Below, one piece after another: positions 15,515-23,582 of a stretch of DNA of 64,000 nt (its first letter is position 1; each line of letters starts with the position of its first letter). A program made the translations under genes and the position numbers. Source of the DNA: Cereibacter sphaeroides (GTDB taxonomy: Bacteria > Pseudomonadota > Alphaproteobacteria > Rhodobacterales > Rhodobacteraceae); the NCBI GenBank assembly GCA_003243455.1, contig QFQS01000003.1, positions 248,001 through 312,000 of the forward strand, given 5' to 3'. The notes under the pieces were generated by a model, which saw only the letters and a program-made list of their open reading frames with translations, did not search any database and was not told where the DNA came from.

Positions 15515-17833
15515 TTAGCGCGTCATGCGGCGGGCTTCGGCGAGGAAGTAGCTTGAGTCGGTGATCGCGAACTGGCCACGCTTGACCTTCTCGATCTTGC
15601 CCTGCCGCAGCAGCTGGCCAAAGCTGCGCATGCTGTCTTCGCGGACCGTATCGTTGTCGTCGGTGACGGTCGAGACATGGCGCATCAGGTGCGGGCGCGA
15701 GAAGCTGGGCCGGCCTTCGAAACAGGCGGTATAGGCGGCGGCGGCTTCCAGCAGGTCGGGCATTTCCGAGGCCCCAAGGCGTTCGGCGAATTCGACGAAG
15801 TTCTTGGACGTGCCGAAGATGTTTTCGGCATCGGCATCGGCATCGGCAGGGGCATCGGCTTCGTCGCTGTCATCCTCTTCATGCAGCGCCAGGTTTCCCG
15901 TGCTGATACGGCGCGGAATGATGCGGCCAGCGGCGGCATCGACAGGGCGTTCGACAGAACGCTCTGCCGGGCGGTCGATGCGCTGTTCCGAGACCAGCAC
16001 CAGCGGTGCCGGGCGTTCGGTGACCGGCATGTCGTCGGTGCGCTTGGGGCGCATGACGCGGGCCAGGTCGGCGCGATAGCGTTCCAGACGCGACGGCTCG
16101 CCCGTGCCGGCGGAGGGGTTCGGCGCGCGCAGGTCTGCCACGGTCGCGGCGACGGCGGCCTTGAGGTGCGCCAGCGTCGAGATGCGGCGCTTGTTCTCGG
16201 GCACGTCCATCTCGGTATTTGCCTGACGCAGAAGGCGGGTCACATCCTCGTCGTCATTGCTGCCGGCCAGTATGCTCAGACCTTCACGTTCGCCTTTGCC
16301 CGACTCGTCGCCAGCATCGGCCAGTTCACGCTGAAGGTCGGCTTCGGCTTCTGGCGACAGAGTCTCGGGAGTTGTGCCGGTATCGGCGGGCGCGTCGGCC
16401 CGGCGGACCTTGATGACGCGGGCACGGGCACGGCGCAGCTTTTCCGAGGCGGGCGAGGTGTCGATCGTTTCGAGCTGCGGCGGCGGTGGGGGTTCGGAGA
16501 CGATGGACAGCTCTTCGAAAACTTCGTCGGCCTCGATCTCGTCGTGGAACTCCGCTGCGGCCGCCGGAACGTCGGCTACGGGTTCCTCGTAAAATTCCTC
16601 GGCGTTGTCGTCCCATTCCGGCAGATTGGGGCCAGCGGTCAGCGGCAGGCCGTCATCCAGATCCTCGGGGAAGACCTCGTCGGCATGAGCCTCTTCGGCC
16701 ACCGGGGCGACTTCGTAATCTTCCTCGTAATCCTCTTCGGCCGGGGTAACGGCCGCGACGTCATGCGTCTGCTCTTCTGCGACGTCTTCCTCATCCGAGG
16801 ACAGATTGGCGAGAAGGTTGTGCAGATTCGGGTCGGATTCGGGTTCTGCTTCGATTGCTGGGGCCGTGTCGGCCAGTGGATTTTCGGACTCTGCCTCGGC
16901 CAGCGCTGCCAAAAGCGCGCCGTTTTCGTCGGCAGCCGGTTCGTAGGCTTCTTCCTGGGTCTCGACGGGCGTGTCTTCTGCGAAGGCCGCGATAAGGGCG
17001 TCGTCTGCCGCGATTTCCTCGACGCTTGGCGCTTCTTCCTGGGCCTCTTCGAACTGGGCCTCGGCAAATACCGGGGCTTCGTCCTGCGCCTCGACCGGTT
17101 CTTCCGATTGCGGTTCGGTCAGCGCGGGCTCTTCGAAAACGGCGCGAAGATCGTCTTCGGCGATGGCGAGTTCCGCGTCTTCGGCGGCCTCATCGGCGGC
17201 TTCGATCGCTTCCCATTCGTCGCGCAGGGTATCTACGGTGCGCTCGTCTTCCTCCGGCCCGGTTTCCGGCTCGGCGGCCACCTTGACCACAGGTTCGGGA
17301 ACGGCAACCGGCGCGGGCGGCGGTGCGAAGGCGGTCACGACCGCTGCAACGGCGACGGGCGCGACGATGGCGGCGGGGGGTGCCACCTCGTCCTCTACAT
17401 AGACGGCGTCCTGAACGACCGGTGCGGGAGCCGCTGCTGCGCGGGCCACGGCAGAGCGGATGCGCTGCAGCTTCGCCGCGACGCTTTCCTCGGCAAGGAT
17501 GTTGCTTTGGGGCGCAGGGGCGGGCGCTGCCTGATGCACCGGCTGCGGCGCGGGCTGAGCGACCGGCGGGGCCGCATAGTCGCCGGCACGCAGGATCACA
17601 CCGTTGTCCTGGATCTTGGCCTCGACCCGGCGCTGCACCTCGCGCTCGGCGATGCGGTGAAGCATCGCGGCGTCGGGGGTCGGCGGCTCGGCACCGAAGT
17701 ACCGGTCGTCGGCAGCCAGGTCGCGGAAGTATTCCGCGATGGCTTTCATGGTGTTGAACGGATCGTCGAAACCTTCCAACGTGCAGGAAAAGGTTCCGTA
17801 GCTGACCGTAAGGATCTTACTCGCACCGATCAT
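15515..17833 (-). CDS. Large acidic bipartite conserved protein of unknown function
   Basis: 772-residue protein with two short ordered ends and a long disordered middle. The N-terminal ~85 residues (MIGASKILTVSYGTFSCTLEGFDDPFNTMK, then AIAEYFRDLAADDRYFGAEPPTPD) look like a conserved folded module. The C-terminal ~100 residues (NIFGTSKNFVEFAERLGA to FAITDSSYFLAEARRMTR) form a second one. Between them lies an Ala/Glu/Asp/Pro-rich stretch of about 550 residues. I recall homologues in Rhodobacteraceae, sometimes labelled chemotaxis protein CheA, but no histidine-kinase or Hpt motif is visible, so that label looks wrong. I chose the ATG at 17833 for its AGAGGCGAG upstream; starts at 17854 or 17890 are possible. 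Confidence 0.75.
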   Translation of the reverse strand: MIGASKILTVSYGTFSCTLEGFDDPFNTMKAIAEYFRDLAADDRYFGAEPPTPDAAMLHRIAEREVQRRVEAKIQDNGVILRAGDYAAPPVAQPAPQPVHQAAPAPAPQSNILAEESVAAKLQRIRSAVARAAAAPAPVVQDAVYVEDEVAPPAAIVAPVAVAAVVTAFAPPPAPVAVPEPVVKVAAEPETGPEEDERTVDTLRDEWEAIEAADEAAEDAELAIAEDDLRAVFEEPALTEPQSEEPVEAQDEAPVFAEAQFEEAQEEAPSVEEIAADDALIAAFAEDTPVETQEEAYEPAADENGALLAALAEAESENPLADTAPAIEAEPESDPNLHNLLANLSSDEEDVAEEQTHDVAAVTPAEEDYEEDYEVAPVAEEAHADEVFPEDLDDGLPLTAGPNLPEWDDNAEEFYEEPVADVPAAAAEFHDEIEADEVFEELSIVSEPPPPPQLETIDTSPASEKLRRARARVIKVRRADAPADTGTTPETLSPEAEADLQRELADAGDESGKGEREGLSILAGSNDDEDVTRLLRQANTEMDVPENKRRISTLAHLKAAVAATVADLRAPNPSAGTGEPSRLERYRADLARVMRPKRTDDMPVTERPAPLVLVSEQRIDRPAERSVERPVDAAAGRIIPRRISTGNLALHEEDDSDEADAPADADADAENIFGTSKNFVEFAERLGASEMPDLLEAAAAYTACFEGRPSFSRPHLMRHVSTVTDDNDTVREDSMRSFGQLLRQGKIEKVKRGQFAITDSSYFLAEARRMTR

Positions 17834-17973
17834 CGGATGCTCGCCTCTGCTCATGTCCGTTAGGGCACGTATCCAGCCCCTCCTGTTCAATTCAATGGAC
17901 AGATGGGGGTAATTTGAAGGACAGATCGTGGCCCCGGACCCGCAAACCTGCCTTAATTGGGAACAGTATCAGC

Positions 17974-18687
17974 GTGAAAGCAAGGATTGTCGATTCAAGC
18001 GATGGTGTCACGCTGGTGGGTGGCGGGCCTGTCGGACCCCGTATGTTGCAGTTGGCGCTGTCGCGGGCCCCTTTTCTGGTAGCGGCGGATGGCGGCGCCG
18101 ATCGGGCGCTGACGGCTGGGCATATGCCAGAAGCCGTGATCGGCGATTTCGATTCGCTTTCGACCGATGCGCGGCGCCGGATTCCCCTTTCCCGCCAGCA
18201 TGTCATCGGGGAACAGGAGACGACCGATTTCGACAAGGCGCTGCGGTCCATTGCGGCGCCCTTCGTTCTGGCGCTGGGATTCGCGGGGGCGCGGATCGAC
18301 CATGGGCTGGCGGTCTTCAACGCGCTGGTGCGCCACTGGGACCGGCCCTGCATCGTGCTTGGCCCAAAGGATGTGGTTTTTGCCTGTCCGCCGCTGACGA
18401 TGCTGCGGCTGAAGGTGGGTGACAGGCTGTCGCTGTTCCCGATGGGGCAGGTCACGGGCGAAAGCCTGGGCTTGCGCTGGCCCATCCAGGGGTTGAGCTT
18501 TGCGCCCGACGGGATGATCGGCACCTCGAACGTGGTGAGCGAGCCGGAGGTGACGTTGCGCTTCGACGGGCCGGGGATGCTGGCGATCCTGCCGCGCGCG
18601 CGGCTGGATGCGGTGCTTAGTGGACTGGTGCCGCAGTGGCGGCCGCCGCGCGGCGCTGGCGCGCGACCTTCCGTTCGCGAAGGATGA
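17974..18687 (+). CDS. Thiamine diphosphokinase
   Basis: 237-residue thiamine pyrophosphokinase converting thiamine to thiamine diphosphate. Motifs are GVTLVGGGPVG at the N-terminus, VAADGGADRAL, MPEAVIGDFDSL (metal and substrate binding), EQETTDFDKAL and GARIDHGLA. I chose the GTG at 17974, which puts the start about 10 residues before GVTLVGGG as in relatives. A TTG at 17914 with a better GGGGG ribosome site would add 20 residues. The last 71 bp overlap, antisense, the 3' end of the EamA transporter gene. No TPP riboswitch is visible upstream. Confidence 0.88.
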   Translation: MKARIVDSSDGVTLVGGGPVGPRMLQLALSRAPFLVAADGGADRALTAGHMPEAVIGDFDSLSTDARRRIPLSRQHVIGEQETTDFDKALRSIAAPFVLALGFAGARIDHGLAVFNALVRHWDRPCIVLGPKDVVFACPPLTMLRLKVGDRLSLFPMGQVTGESLGLRWPIQGLSFAPDGMIGTSNVVSEPEVTLRFDGPGMLAILPRARLDAVLSGLVPQWRPPRGAGARPSVREG

Positions 18688-19546
18688 TGTACATCCCCGA
18701 GGCGACGATGACCGCGATCCCGGCCCAGGTCAGCGCATTCGGGAAGTCGCCGAAGACAAGATAGCCGAAACCGACGGCCGAGATGATCTCAAGGTAATGC
18801 AGCGGGGCCAGCGTGCTGGCCGGGGCGAATTTCAGCGCGTAGGTCATGCACATATGGCTGACCGCCGCCCAGAAGCCGACGCCCGCCAGCCAGAGCCAGG
18901 CCCAGCCTTGCGGTATCACGGGGTCCAGGGAGGCTATGCCGGTGCCGTCGAAGAACGCGAGCAGGGGCAGGCAGATCAAGGTGCCTGCGATAGAGGTGTG
19001 CAACTGCATGGTCACGGGATGGATTGAGCTGGCGAGGCTGCGCGTGATGAGCATGTAGAAGGCGAAGAAGAACGCGGTCCCAAGCGGGAACAGCGCGATT
19101 GCGCCGAACACCATCAGCGAGGGCTGGATGACCAGCAGCGAGCCGCAGAAGCCGACCATGCAGGCGGCGATCCGGCGGGGGCCGACTTCATCGCCCAGCA
19201 GAAGCGATCCGAGGATCAAGAGGATGAACGGTTCGACAAAGACGATGGCCAGCGCATCGGCAAGCGGCATGTACTGGATCGCCGCGACGAAGCTGTAGGT
19301 CGACAGGATAAGAAAGACCGCGCGGACGGTGATCAGCCACCACACGCGCGCAGATGCATGCCAGTTCAGCCCCATGAACAGCACGACCGGCAGCATGATC
19401 AGTCCCTGAAGAAGGAAGCGCGCGGTGGTGATCTGACCGACCGGGATGGTGGCTGCGGCAAGCTTCGATGCGACGTCGAGCAGTGGTGCGATGGCGCAGA
19501 AGATCAGTATCAGCGCGACGCCGGCAAGGGTGCGGTCCTGTGTCAT
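18617..19546 (-). CDS. EamA/DMT family transporter
   Basis: 309-residue inner-membrane protein with about ten hydrophobic helices in two EamA repeats. The first repeat runs through ARFLLQGLIMLPVVLF and IQYMPLADALAIVFVEPFILLILG; the second through LHTSIAGTLICLPLLAFF and KFAPASTLAPLHYLEIISAVGFGYLVFGDFP. The repeated P(L/A)xALAI..EP pattern is characteristic of drug/metabolite exporters. The C-terminus is short and basic. Substrate unknown. Its 3' end overlaps thiamine diphosphokinase convergently by 71 bp. Confidence 0.9.
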   Translation of the reverse strand: MTQDRTLAGVALILIFCAIAPLLDVASKLAAATIPVGQITTARFLLQGLIMLPVVLFMGLNWHASARVWWLITVRAVFLILSTYSFVAAIQYMPLADALAIVFVEPFILLILGSLLLGDEVGPRRIAACMVGFCGSLLVIQPSLMVFGAIALFPLGTAFFFAFYMLITRSLASSIHPVTMQLHTSIAGTLICLPLLAFFDGTGIASLDPVIPQGWAWLWLAGVGFWAAVSHMCMTYALKFAPASTLAPLHYLEIISAVGFGYLVFGDFPNALTWAGIAVIVASGMYIILRERKVARQRRAAAATAAPVH

Positions 19547-19703
19547 CCACCTTGGGTAGCGGGGCAGAGACGGGGGTGTCCTGTCTGAAAGCGACCTTTA
19601 GCTGGCGGGGGGATCGAAAGAAAACCGTCCAGTAGATGGTTTTCCGGTCCGATTGCCCGAAGGCGCGGGCGGCAGGGCAGGGCGTTTGCCATTGTCGCAG
19701 AAT

Positions 19704-19763
19704 GTAGGGTGCGTGATTTCACGCACCTTTGCGGGGGGTGGTGCGTGCAAGCACGCACCCTAC
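19704..19763. repeat. Compound inverted repeat with GTAGGGTGCGTG ends
   Basis: The element starts GTAGGGTGCGTG (19704-19715) and ends with its exact complement CACGCACCCTAC (19752-19763). Each end can also fold locally: GGTGCGTG-ATTT-CACGCACC at the left and the 20-bp palindrome seen at 11565-11584 at the right (19740-19759). It lies 3 bp past the sdaA stop and may serve as its terminator while belonging to a dispersed repeat family. Confidence 0.75.
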
Positions 19764-19765
19764 GA

Positions 19766-21145
19766 TCAGCAGTTCGGCACGTTCACGGCCAGCCCGCCCA
19801 GCGAGGTTTCCTTGTACTTCTCGTGCATGTCCTTGCCGGTCTGGCGCATCGTCTCGATGCAGACGTCGAGGCTGACCAGATGGATGCCGTCGCCGCGCAG
19901 CGCCAGCGAGGCGGCGGAGACGGCCTTGATCGCGCCAAGGCCGTTGCGTTCGATGCAGGGCACCTGCACCAGACCACGCACGGGGTCGCAGGTCATGCCA
20001 AGGTGATGTTCCAGCGCGATTTCGGCCGCGTTCTCAACCTGCTCGGGGGTGCCGCCGATGACGGCGGCAAGACCGGCAGCGGCCATGGCGGCGGCAGAGC
20101 CGACCTCGGCCTGGCAGCCGCATTCGGCGCCCGAGATCGAGGCATTGTGCTTGACCAGCCCGCCGACGGCGGCTGCGGTCAGCATGAACTCTCCGACGCG
20201 CGAGGGTGCCGCGCCCGGCACATGATCCAGCCAGTAACGGATGACGGCGGGCACCACGCCCGCAGCACCATTGGTGGGGGCGGTCACGACCTGACCCCCG
20301 GCGGCGTTTTCTTCATTCACCGCCATGGCGTAGAGGCTCATCCAGTCGTTGATCGTATGCGGCGGGGTCATGTTCAGTCCGCGCTCTGCCATCAGCGCAT
20401 CGTGGATGCCCTTGGCGCGGCGGCGGACCTTCAGCCCACCGGGCAGGATGCCTTCACCCACCATGCCCCGGTCGATGCAATCCGACATCACCTGCCAGAC
20501 CCGCGCTATCCCCGCGTCAAGGTCGGCGGGGGAGCGCACCGTCAGTTCGTTTGCCCGCTTCATCTGCGCGATGGAGAGGCGCGAGGATTTGGCCATCGCC
20601 AGCATCTCTTCCGCCGTCTCGAACGGGTAGGGGACGGCTGCCTTGGCCTTCTTCTTCGCCTCGCCGGTCTCGGCCAGTTCCGCCTCGGTCAGAACGAAGC
20701 CGCCGCCAATGGAATAATAGGTCTCGGACAGGATCACGTCGCCCTGCGCGTCGGTGGCGCGCAGGATCATTCCGTTGGCATGGCCGGGCAGGGGCGGGCC
20801 ATAGTCGAAGACCAGATCGGTCGCCGGATCGAAATGCAGGGACGGCAGGCCGGGGGCGTGGATGGTCTTGGTCTCGCGGATCGCCTCCAGTGCGGTTTCG
20901 GCCTTGGCGGCGTCATAGGTCGCGGGCTCGAAGCCAGCGAGGCCAAGGATGGTGGCCCGGTCGGTCGCATGGCCGACGCCGGTGAAGGCCAGCGAGCCGT
21001 GCAGCGAGGCGCGAAGGCCTGCCGGGTGGAAGGGGCTTTTGCGCAGCGTATCCAGAAAGCGCGCCGCCGCCACCATCGGCCCCATCGTGTGGGACGAGGA
21101 TGGGCCGACGCCGACCTTGAACATGTCGAATACGGACAGGAACAT
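19766..21145 (-). CDS. sdaA: L-serine ammonia-lyase (serine deaminase), [4Fe-4S] type
   Basis: 459-residue single-chain L-serine dehydratase converting serine to pyruvate and ammonia. The N-terminal domain starts MFLSVFDMFKVGVGPSSSHTMGPM with the SSSHT substrate loop. The C-terminal catalytic domain holds the iron-sulfur ligand region GAECGCQAEVGSAAAMAAAG, MTCDPVRGLVQVPCIERN and the closing VNVPNC. I chose the ATG at 21145, the family start; the frame extends to 21190 inside the GST gene. The upstream GST gene ends 4 bp before this start, so the two are probably cotranscribed. Confidence 0.95.
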   Translation of the reverse strand: MFLSVFDMFKVGVGPSSSHTMGPMVAAARFLDTLRKSPFHPAGLRASLHGSLAFTGVGHATDRATILGLAGFEPATYDAAKAETALEAIRETKTIHAPGLPSLHFDPATDLVFDYGPPLPGHANGMILRATDAQGDVILSETYYSIGGGFVLTEAELAETGEAKKKAKAAVPYPFETAEEMLAMAKSSRLSIAQMKRANELTVRSPADLDAGIARVWQVMSDCIDRGMVGEGILPGGLKVRRRAKGIHDALMAERGLNMTPPHTINDWMSLYAMAVNEENAAGGQVVTAPTNGAAGVVPAVIRYWLDHVPGAAPSRVGEFMLTAAAVGGLVKHNASISGAECGCQAEVGSAAAMAAAGLAAVIGGTPEQVENAAEIALEHHLGMTCDPVRGLVQVPCIERNGLGAIKAVSAASLALRGDGIHLVSLDVCIETMRQTGKDMHEKYKETSLGGLAVNVPNC

Positions 21146-21149
21146 GGCG

Positions 21150-21824
21150 CTATCCCAAAGCTGACGGAGCGGTGAAGATGGTCGGGCCAAGGAATTCGAC
21201 CTCGGACGCCTTTGCCGCTGCGGGCCGCGCCTCGATCATCCGCACGACGTTCAGGATCGAGGGGAAGGCGGTGGGGTCGACATAGCCGGGGCTGTCGGGC
21301 GGCGTCTGGCCCAGCCAGCGCATCATGACGCCAAGATAGATGCCAAGGGCCGTCGGCGCCTCGGGCGAACACCATTTCGGGTGGCGCGACAGGGCGAGGT
21401 TGACGCGGGCCAGCGCATCCTCCAGCCGCCGGGCATTGGTGCGCAGGAAGGTCTCATTGGCCGCCGGATCGCCGGTGTAGCGGTCGGGGTAGAACAGGCA
21501 CATCGCCGTGGCGTGGACGTTCGTCGAGGTGAAGAACAGCCATTTCAGGAACTGCCCGCGCTCCGGGTCATCCGTGGCGGGGGCCATGTCCTGTCCGTGC
21601 CTGTCGGCCAGCCACAGCAGGATCGCCGCCGTCTCGAATATCGGTCCTTCGGGGGTTTCCAGCGCGGGAACCTGGCCCCAGGGGTGCAGGGCGCGATAGG
21701 TGGGCTGGTCGCGCTGCACGCCCTCACGCTCGCTGACCTCCATCAGGAAGGGCTGGTCGAGTTCGAGCAGCATCAGGTGGACAGCAAGGCCCGCCGTGTC
21801 GGGCATGGTGTGCAGGACGTACAT
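21150..21824 (-). CDS. Glutathione S-transferase family protein
   Basis: 224-residue cytosolic protein with a thioredoxin-like N-terminal domain (MYVLHTMPDTAGLAVHLMLLELD, then VPALETPEGPIFETAAILLWLAD, where PALET/PIFETAAIL forms the glutathione site) and a helical C-terminal domain. I chose the ATG at 21824, where GGAG lies 6 nt upstream and the fold begins; the open frame continues upstream to 22442 as an artefact of GC-rich DNA inside mntH. It precedes sdaA by 4 bp. The mntH reading frame runs 52 bp into this gene on the same strand. Confidence 0.88.
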   Translation of the reverse strand: MYVLHTMPDTAGLAVHLMLLELDQPFLMEVSEREGVQRDQPTYRALHPWGQVPALETPEGPIFETAAILLWLADRHGQDMAPATDDPERGQFLKWLFFTSTNVHATAMCLFYPDRYTGDPAANETFLRTNARRLEDALARVNLALSRHPKWCSPEAPTALGIYLGVMMRWLGQTPPDSPGYVDPTAFPSILNVVRMIEARPAAAKASEVEFLGPTIFTAPSALG

Positions 21825-23437
21825 GGCGGCTCCGCTCTTGGACGGCCCACTATCGGCAGCGAGCGCAGGCAGCGCCACCGGAAAAGCGACGCTTGGGGGG
21901 CGAAAGCCGCTGGGGGGAGCGGGTGGCGAAGGCCATCGCCTTCGCCATGCGATGCTATCCGAGTTGCAGGGGCCGGTGGCCCAAAGCCACCGGCAAGCGC
22001 CCGCCCCGCCAATGGCGGGCGCTTCTCGCCCGCCGGGGCAGGCACTGGCCTCTCGTGATCTCTTGTGACTAGTGGTCTTGGAGAGACGTTGCCCCACAGC
22101 AGCTTCACGTTCAGCACCACGATCACTGCGGCGATGATGGCCGCAAAGACGCCAAGCCATGTCGGCGCGACCAGCGCCCCCATCTTGCGGCGGTCGGTCG
22201 TGAACATAACCAGCGGCACCACGGCGAAGCTGAGCTGCAGCGAAAGCACCACCTGCGTCAGGATCAGTAGCCGCCCGGTTTCCGCCGAGCCGTAGATCAG
22301 AGTGACCCCCGCCGCTGGCAGTATGGCGATGCCCCGCGTGATCAGCCGCCGCATCCAGGGCGCAAGGCGCAGTTGCAGGAATCCCTCCATCACCGCCTGA
22401 CCGGCAAGCGTTGCCGTGACCGTGGAGTTCAGGCCGCAGCACAAAAGCGCGATGGCGAAAAGCGTCGGTGCGATGGTGTAGCCAAGCAAGGGCCCCAGAA
22501 GCTCGTGCGCATCCTCGAGCTGGGCCATTTCGGTCTGGCCGGTGGTATGAAAGCTGGCAGCGGCGAGGATCAGGATCGAGGCGTTGATCATCAGCGCGAA
22601 CATCAGCGCCACCGTGCTGTCGATGGTCGCGTATTTCAGCGCCTCGCGCTTTTCCGGCAGGGTGTTGCCGAATTTCCGGGTCTGCACGATGGCCGAGTGC
22701 AGATAGAGGTTATGCGGCATAACCGTCGCGCCAAGGATTCCCAGTGCGAGATAGAGCATTTCGGGGTTGGTCACGATCTCTGTCGTCGGCGCAAAGCCAC
22801 GGATCACCGCGCCCCATTCGGGGTCGGCCATGGCGATCTGGATGCCGAAGCAGACGGCGATCACGCCCAGAAGCGTGATGATGAACGCCTCAAGCCAGCG
22901 GAACCCCTTGGTCTGCAGCCACAGGATCAGAAAGACGTCGAAGGCGGTAAGAATGACCCCGATTTCCAGCGGGATGCCGAACAGCAGGTTCAGACCGATG
23001 GCCGTGCCGATCACCTCGGCGATGTCGGTCGCGATGATCGCAATCTCGGCGAACAGCCACAGCGGGATATTCACCCAGCGCGGAAAGGCGTCGCGGCAGG
23101 CCTGAGCCAGATCGCGACCCGAGGCGATGGCAAGGCGCGCGCACAGCGATTGCAGCACGATCGCCATGATGTTCGACACAAGGGCGACGACCAGCAGCGT
23201 ATAGCCGAACTTCGACCCGCCGGCGATCGAGGTCGCCCAGTTGCCGGGGTCCATATAGCCGACGGCGACCATGTAGCCCGGCCCCATGAAGGCGAAAAGC
23301 TTTCGCCAGCCGCCCTTGGGCACCAGCACCGAGCCATGCACCTCGGGCAGGGGCGGCGCGCCCCGGTCGGCCCGCCACTGCCCGTCGGTGGAAACGGGTT
23401 CGGCACGCAGGCCGTCGAGAGTGAATTTGTCCTGCAT
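21773..23437 (-). CDS. mntH: Nramp family Mn2+/Fe2+ transporter with unusual C-terminal extension
   Basis: 554-residue proton-coupled divalent-metal importer. TM1 has the metal-site motif MDPGNW, TM6 has ATVMPHNLYLHSA, and eleven or so helices end at VIVVLNVKLLWGNV near residue 451, where relatives normally stop. The frame then continues 103 residues through Pro/Arg-rich sequence encoded by two hairpin repeats and into the GST gene, ending at 21773. That tail resembles translated non-coding DNA. Either the ancestral stop was lost or a frameshift is present. The ATG at 23437 is my choice; one at 23449 adds four residues. A 15-bp palindrome just upstream is a probable Mur/Fur-type operator. Confidence 0.9.
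   Translation of the reverse strand: MQDKFTLDGLRAEPVSTDGQWRADRGAPPLPEVHGSVLVPKGGWRKLFAFMGPGYMVAVGYMDPGNWATSIAGGSKFGYTLLVVALVSNIMAIVLQSLCARLAIASGRDLAQACRDAFPRWVNIPLWLFAEIAIIATDIAEVIGTAIGLNLLFGIPLEIGVILTAFDVFLILWLQTKGFRWLEAFIITLLGVIAVCFGIQIAMADPEWGAVIRGFAPTTEIVTNPEMLYLALGILGATVMPHNLYLHSAIVQTRKFGNTLPEKREALKYATIDSTVALMFALMINASILILAAASFHTTGQTEMAQLEDAHELLGPLLGYTIAPTLFAIALLCCGLNSTVTATLAGQAVMEGFLQLRLAPWMRRLITRGIAILPAAGVTLIYGSAETGRLLILTQVVLSLQLSFAVVPLVMFTTDRRKMGALVAPTWLGVFAAIIAAVIVVLNVKLLWGNVSPRPLVTRDHERPVPAPAGEKRPPLAGRALAGGFGPPAPATRIASHGEGDGLRHPLPPAAFAPQASLFRWRCLRSLPIVGRPRAEPPCTSCTPCPTRRALLST
21972..22024. repeat. Two adjacent GC hairpins (REP-like) between mntH and the GST gene
   Basis: Hairpin 1 pairs GCCGGTGGC (21972-21980) with GCCACCGGC (21986-21994). 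Hairpin 2 pairs AAGCGCCCGCC (21995-22005) with GGCGGGCGCTT (22014-22024), 11 bp perfect. A related GCGCCCG/CGGGCGC stem lies at 45465-45492. They fall inside the run-on mntH reading frame, where they probably represent the original intergenic spacer and terminator. Confidence 0.65.
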
Positions 23438-23454
23438 TGCGCCGATCATGATAA

Positions 23455-23469
23455 TGCGAATTATTCGCA
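23455..23469. promoter_or_regulatory. Candidate Mur/Fur-family operator upstream of mntH
   Basis: A perfect 15-bp palindrome, TGCGAATTATTCGCA (7+1+7), centred at 23462, lies 6-18 bp upstream of the two possible mntH starts in the mntH-rpiA divergent gap. Alphaproteobacterial manganese regulator Mur (Fur family) controls mntH through AT-centred TGC...GCA dyads, so manganese repression is likely. The exact regulator is inference. Confidence 0.6.
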
Positions 23470-23582
23470 ATATGGTCGGCCCTCCGCCACTGTCAAGCGC
23501 AGCGATCTGTCCGGGCGGTTTCCGATGGCCCCCCGTGGCATTGTTTCCTATAAGGTCTGCGCATCTTTCTGCGGAGACCCCG

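Noticed and set aside
15677..17863. 728-codon plus-strand open frame opposite the acidic bipartite gene
   Set aside because: Translation is Gly/Arg/Phe-rich with no domain or signal. It is the antisense image of Glu/Ala/Asp codons.
17834..17973. Possible TPP riboswitch upstream of thiamine diphosphokinase
   Set aside because: The 140-bp divergent gap lacks the conserved CUGAGA and thi-box elements.
19709..21175. 488-codon plus-strand frame opposite sdaA
   Set aside because: Shadow of the serine deaminase gene; no supporting motif.
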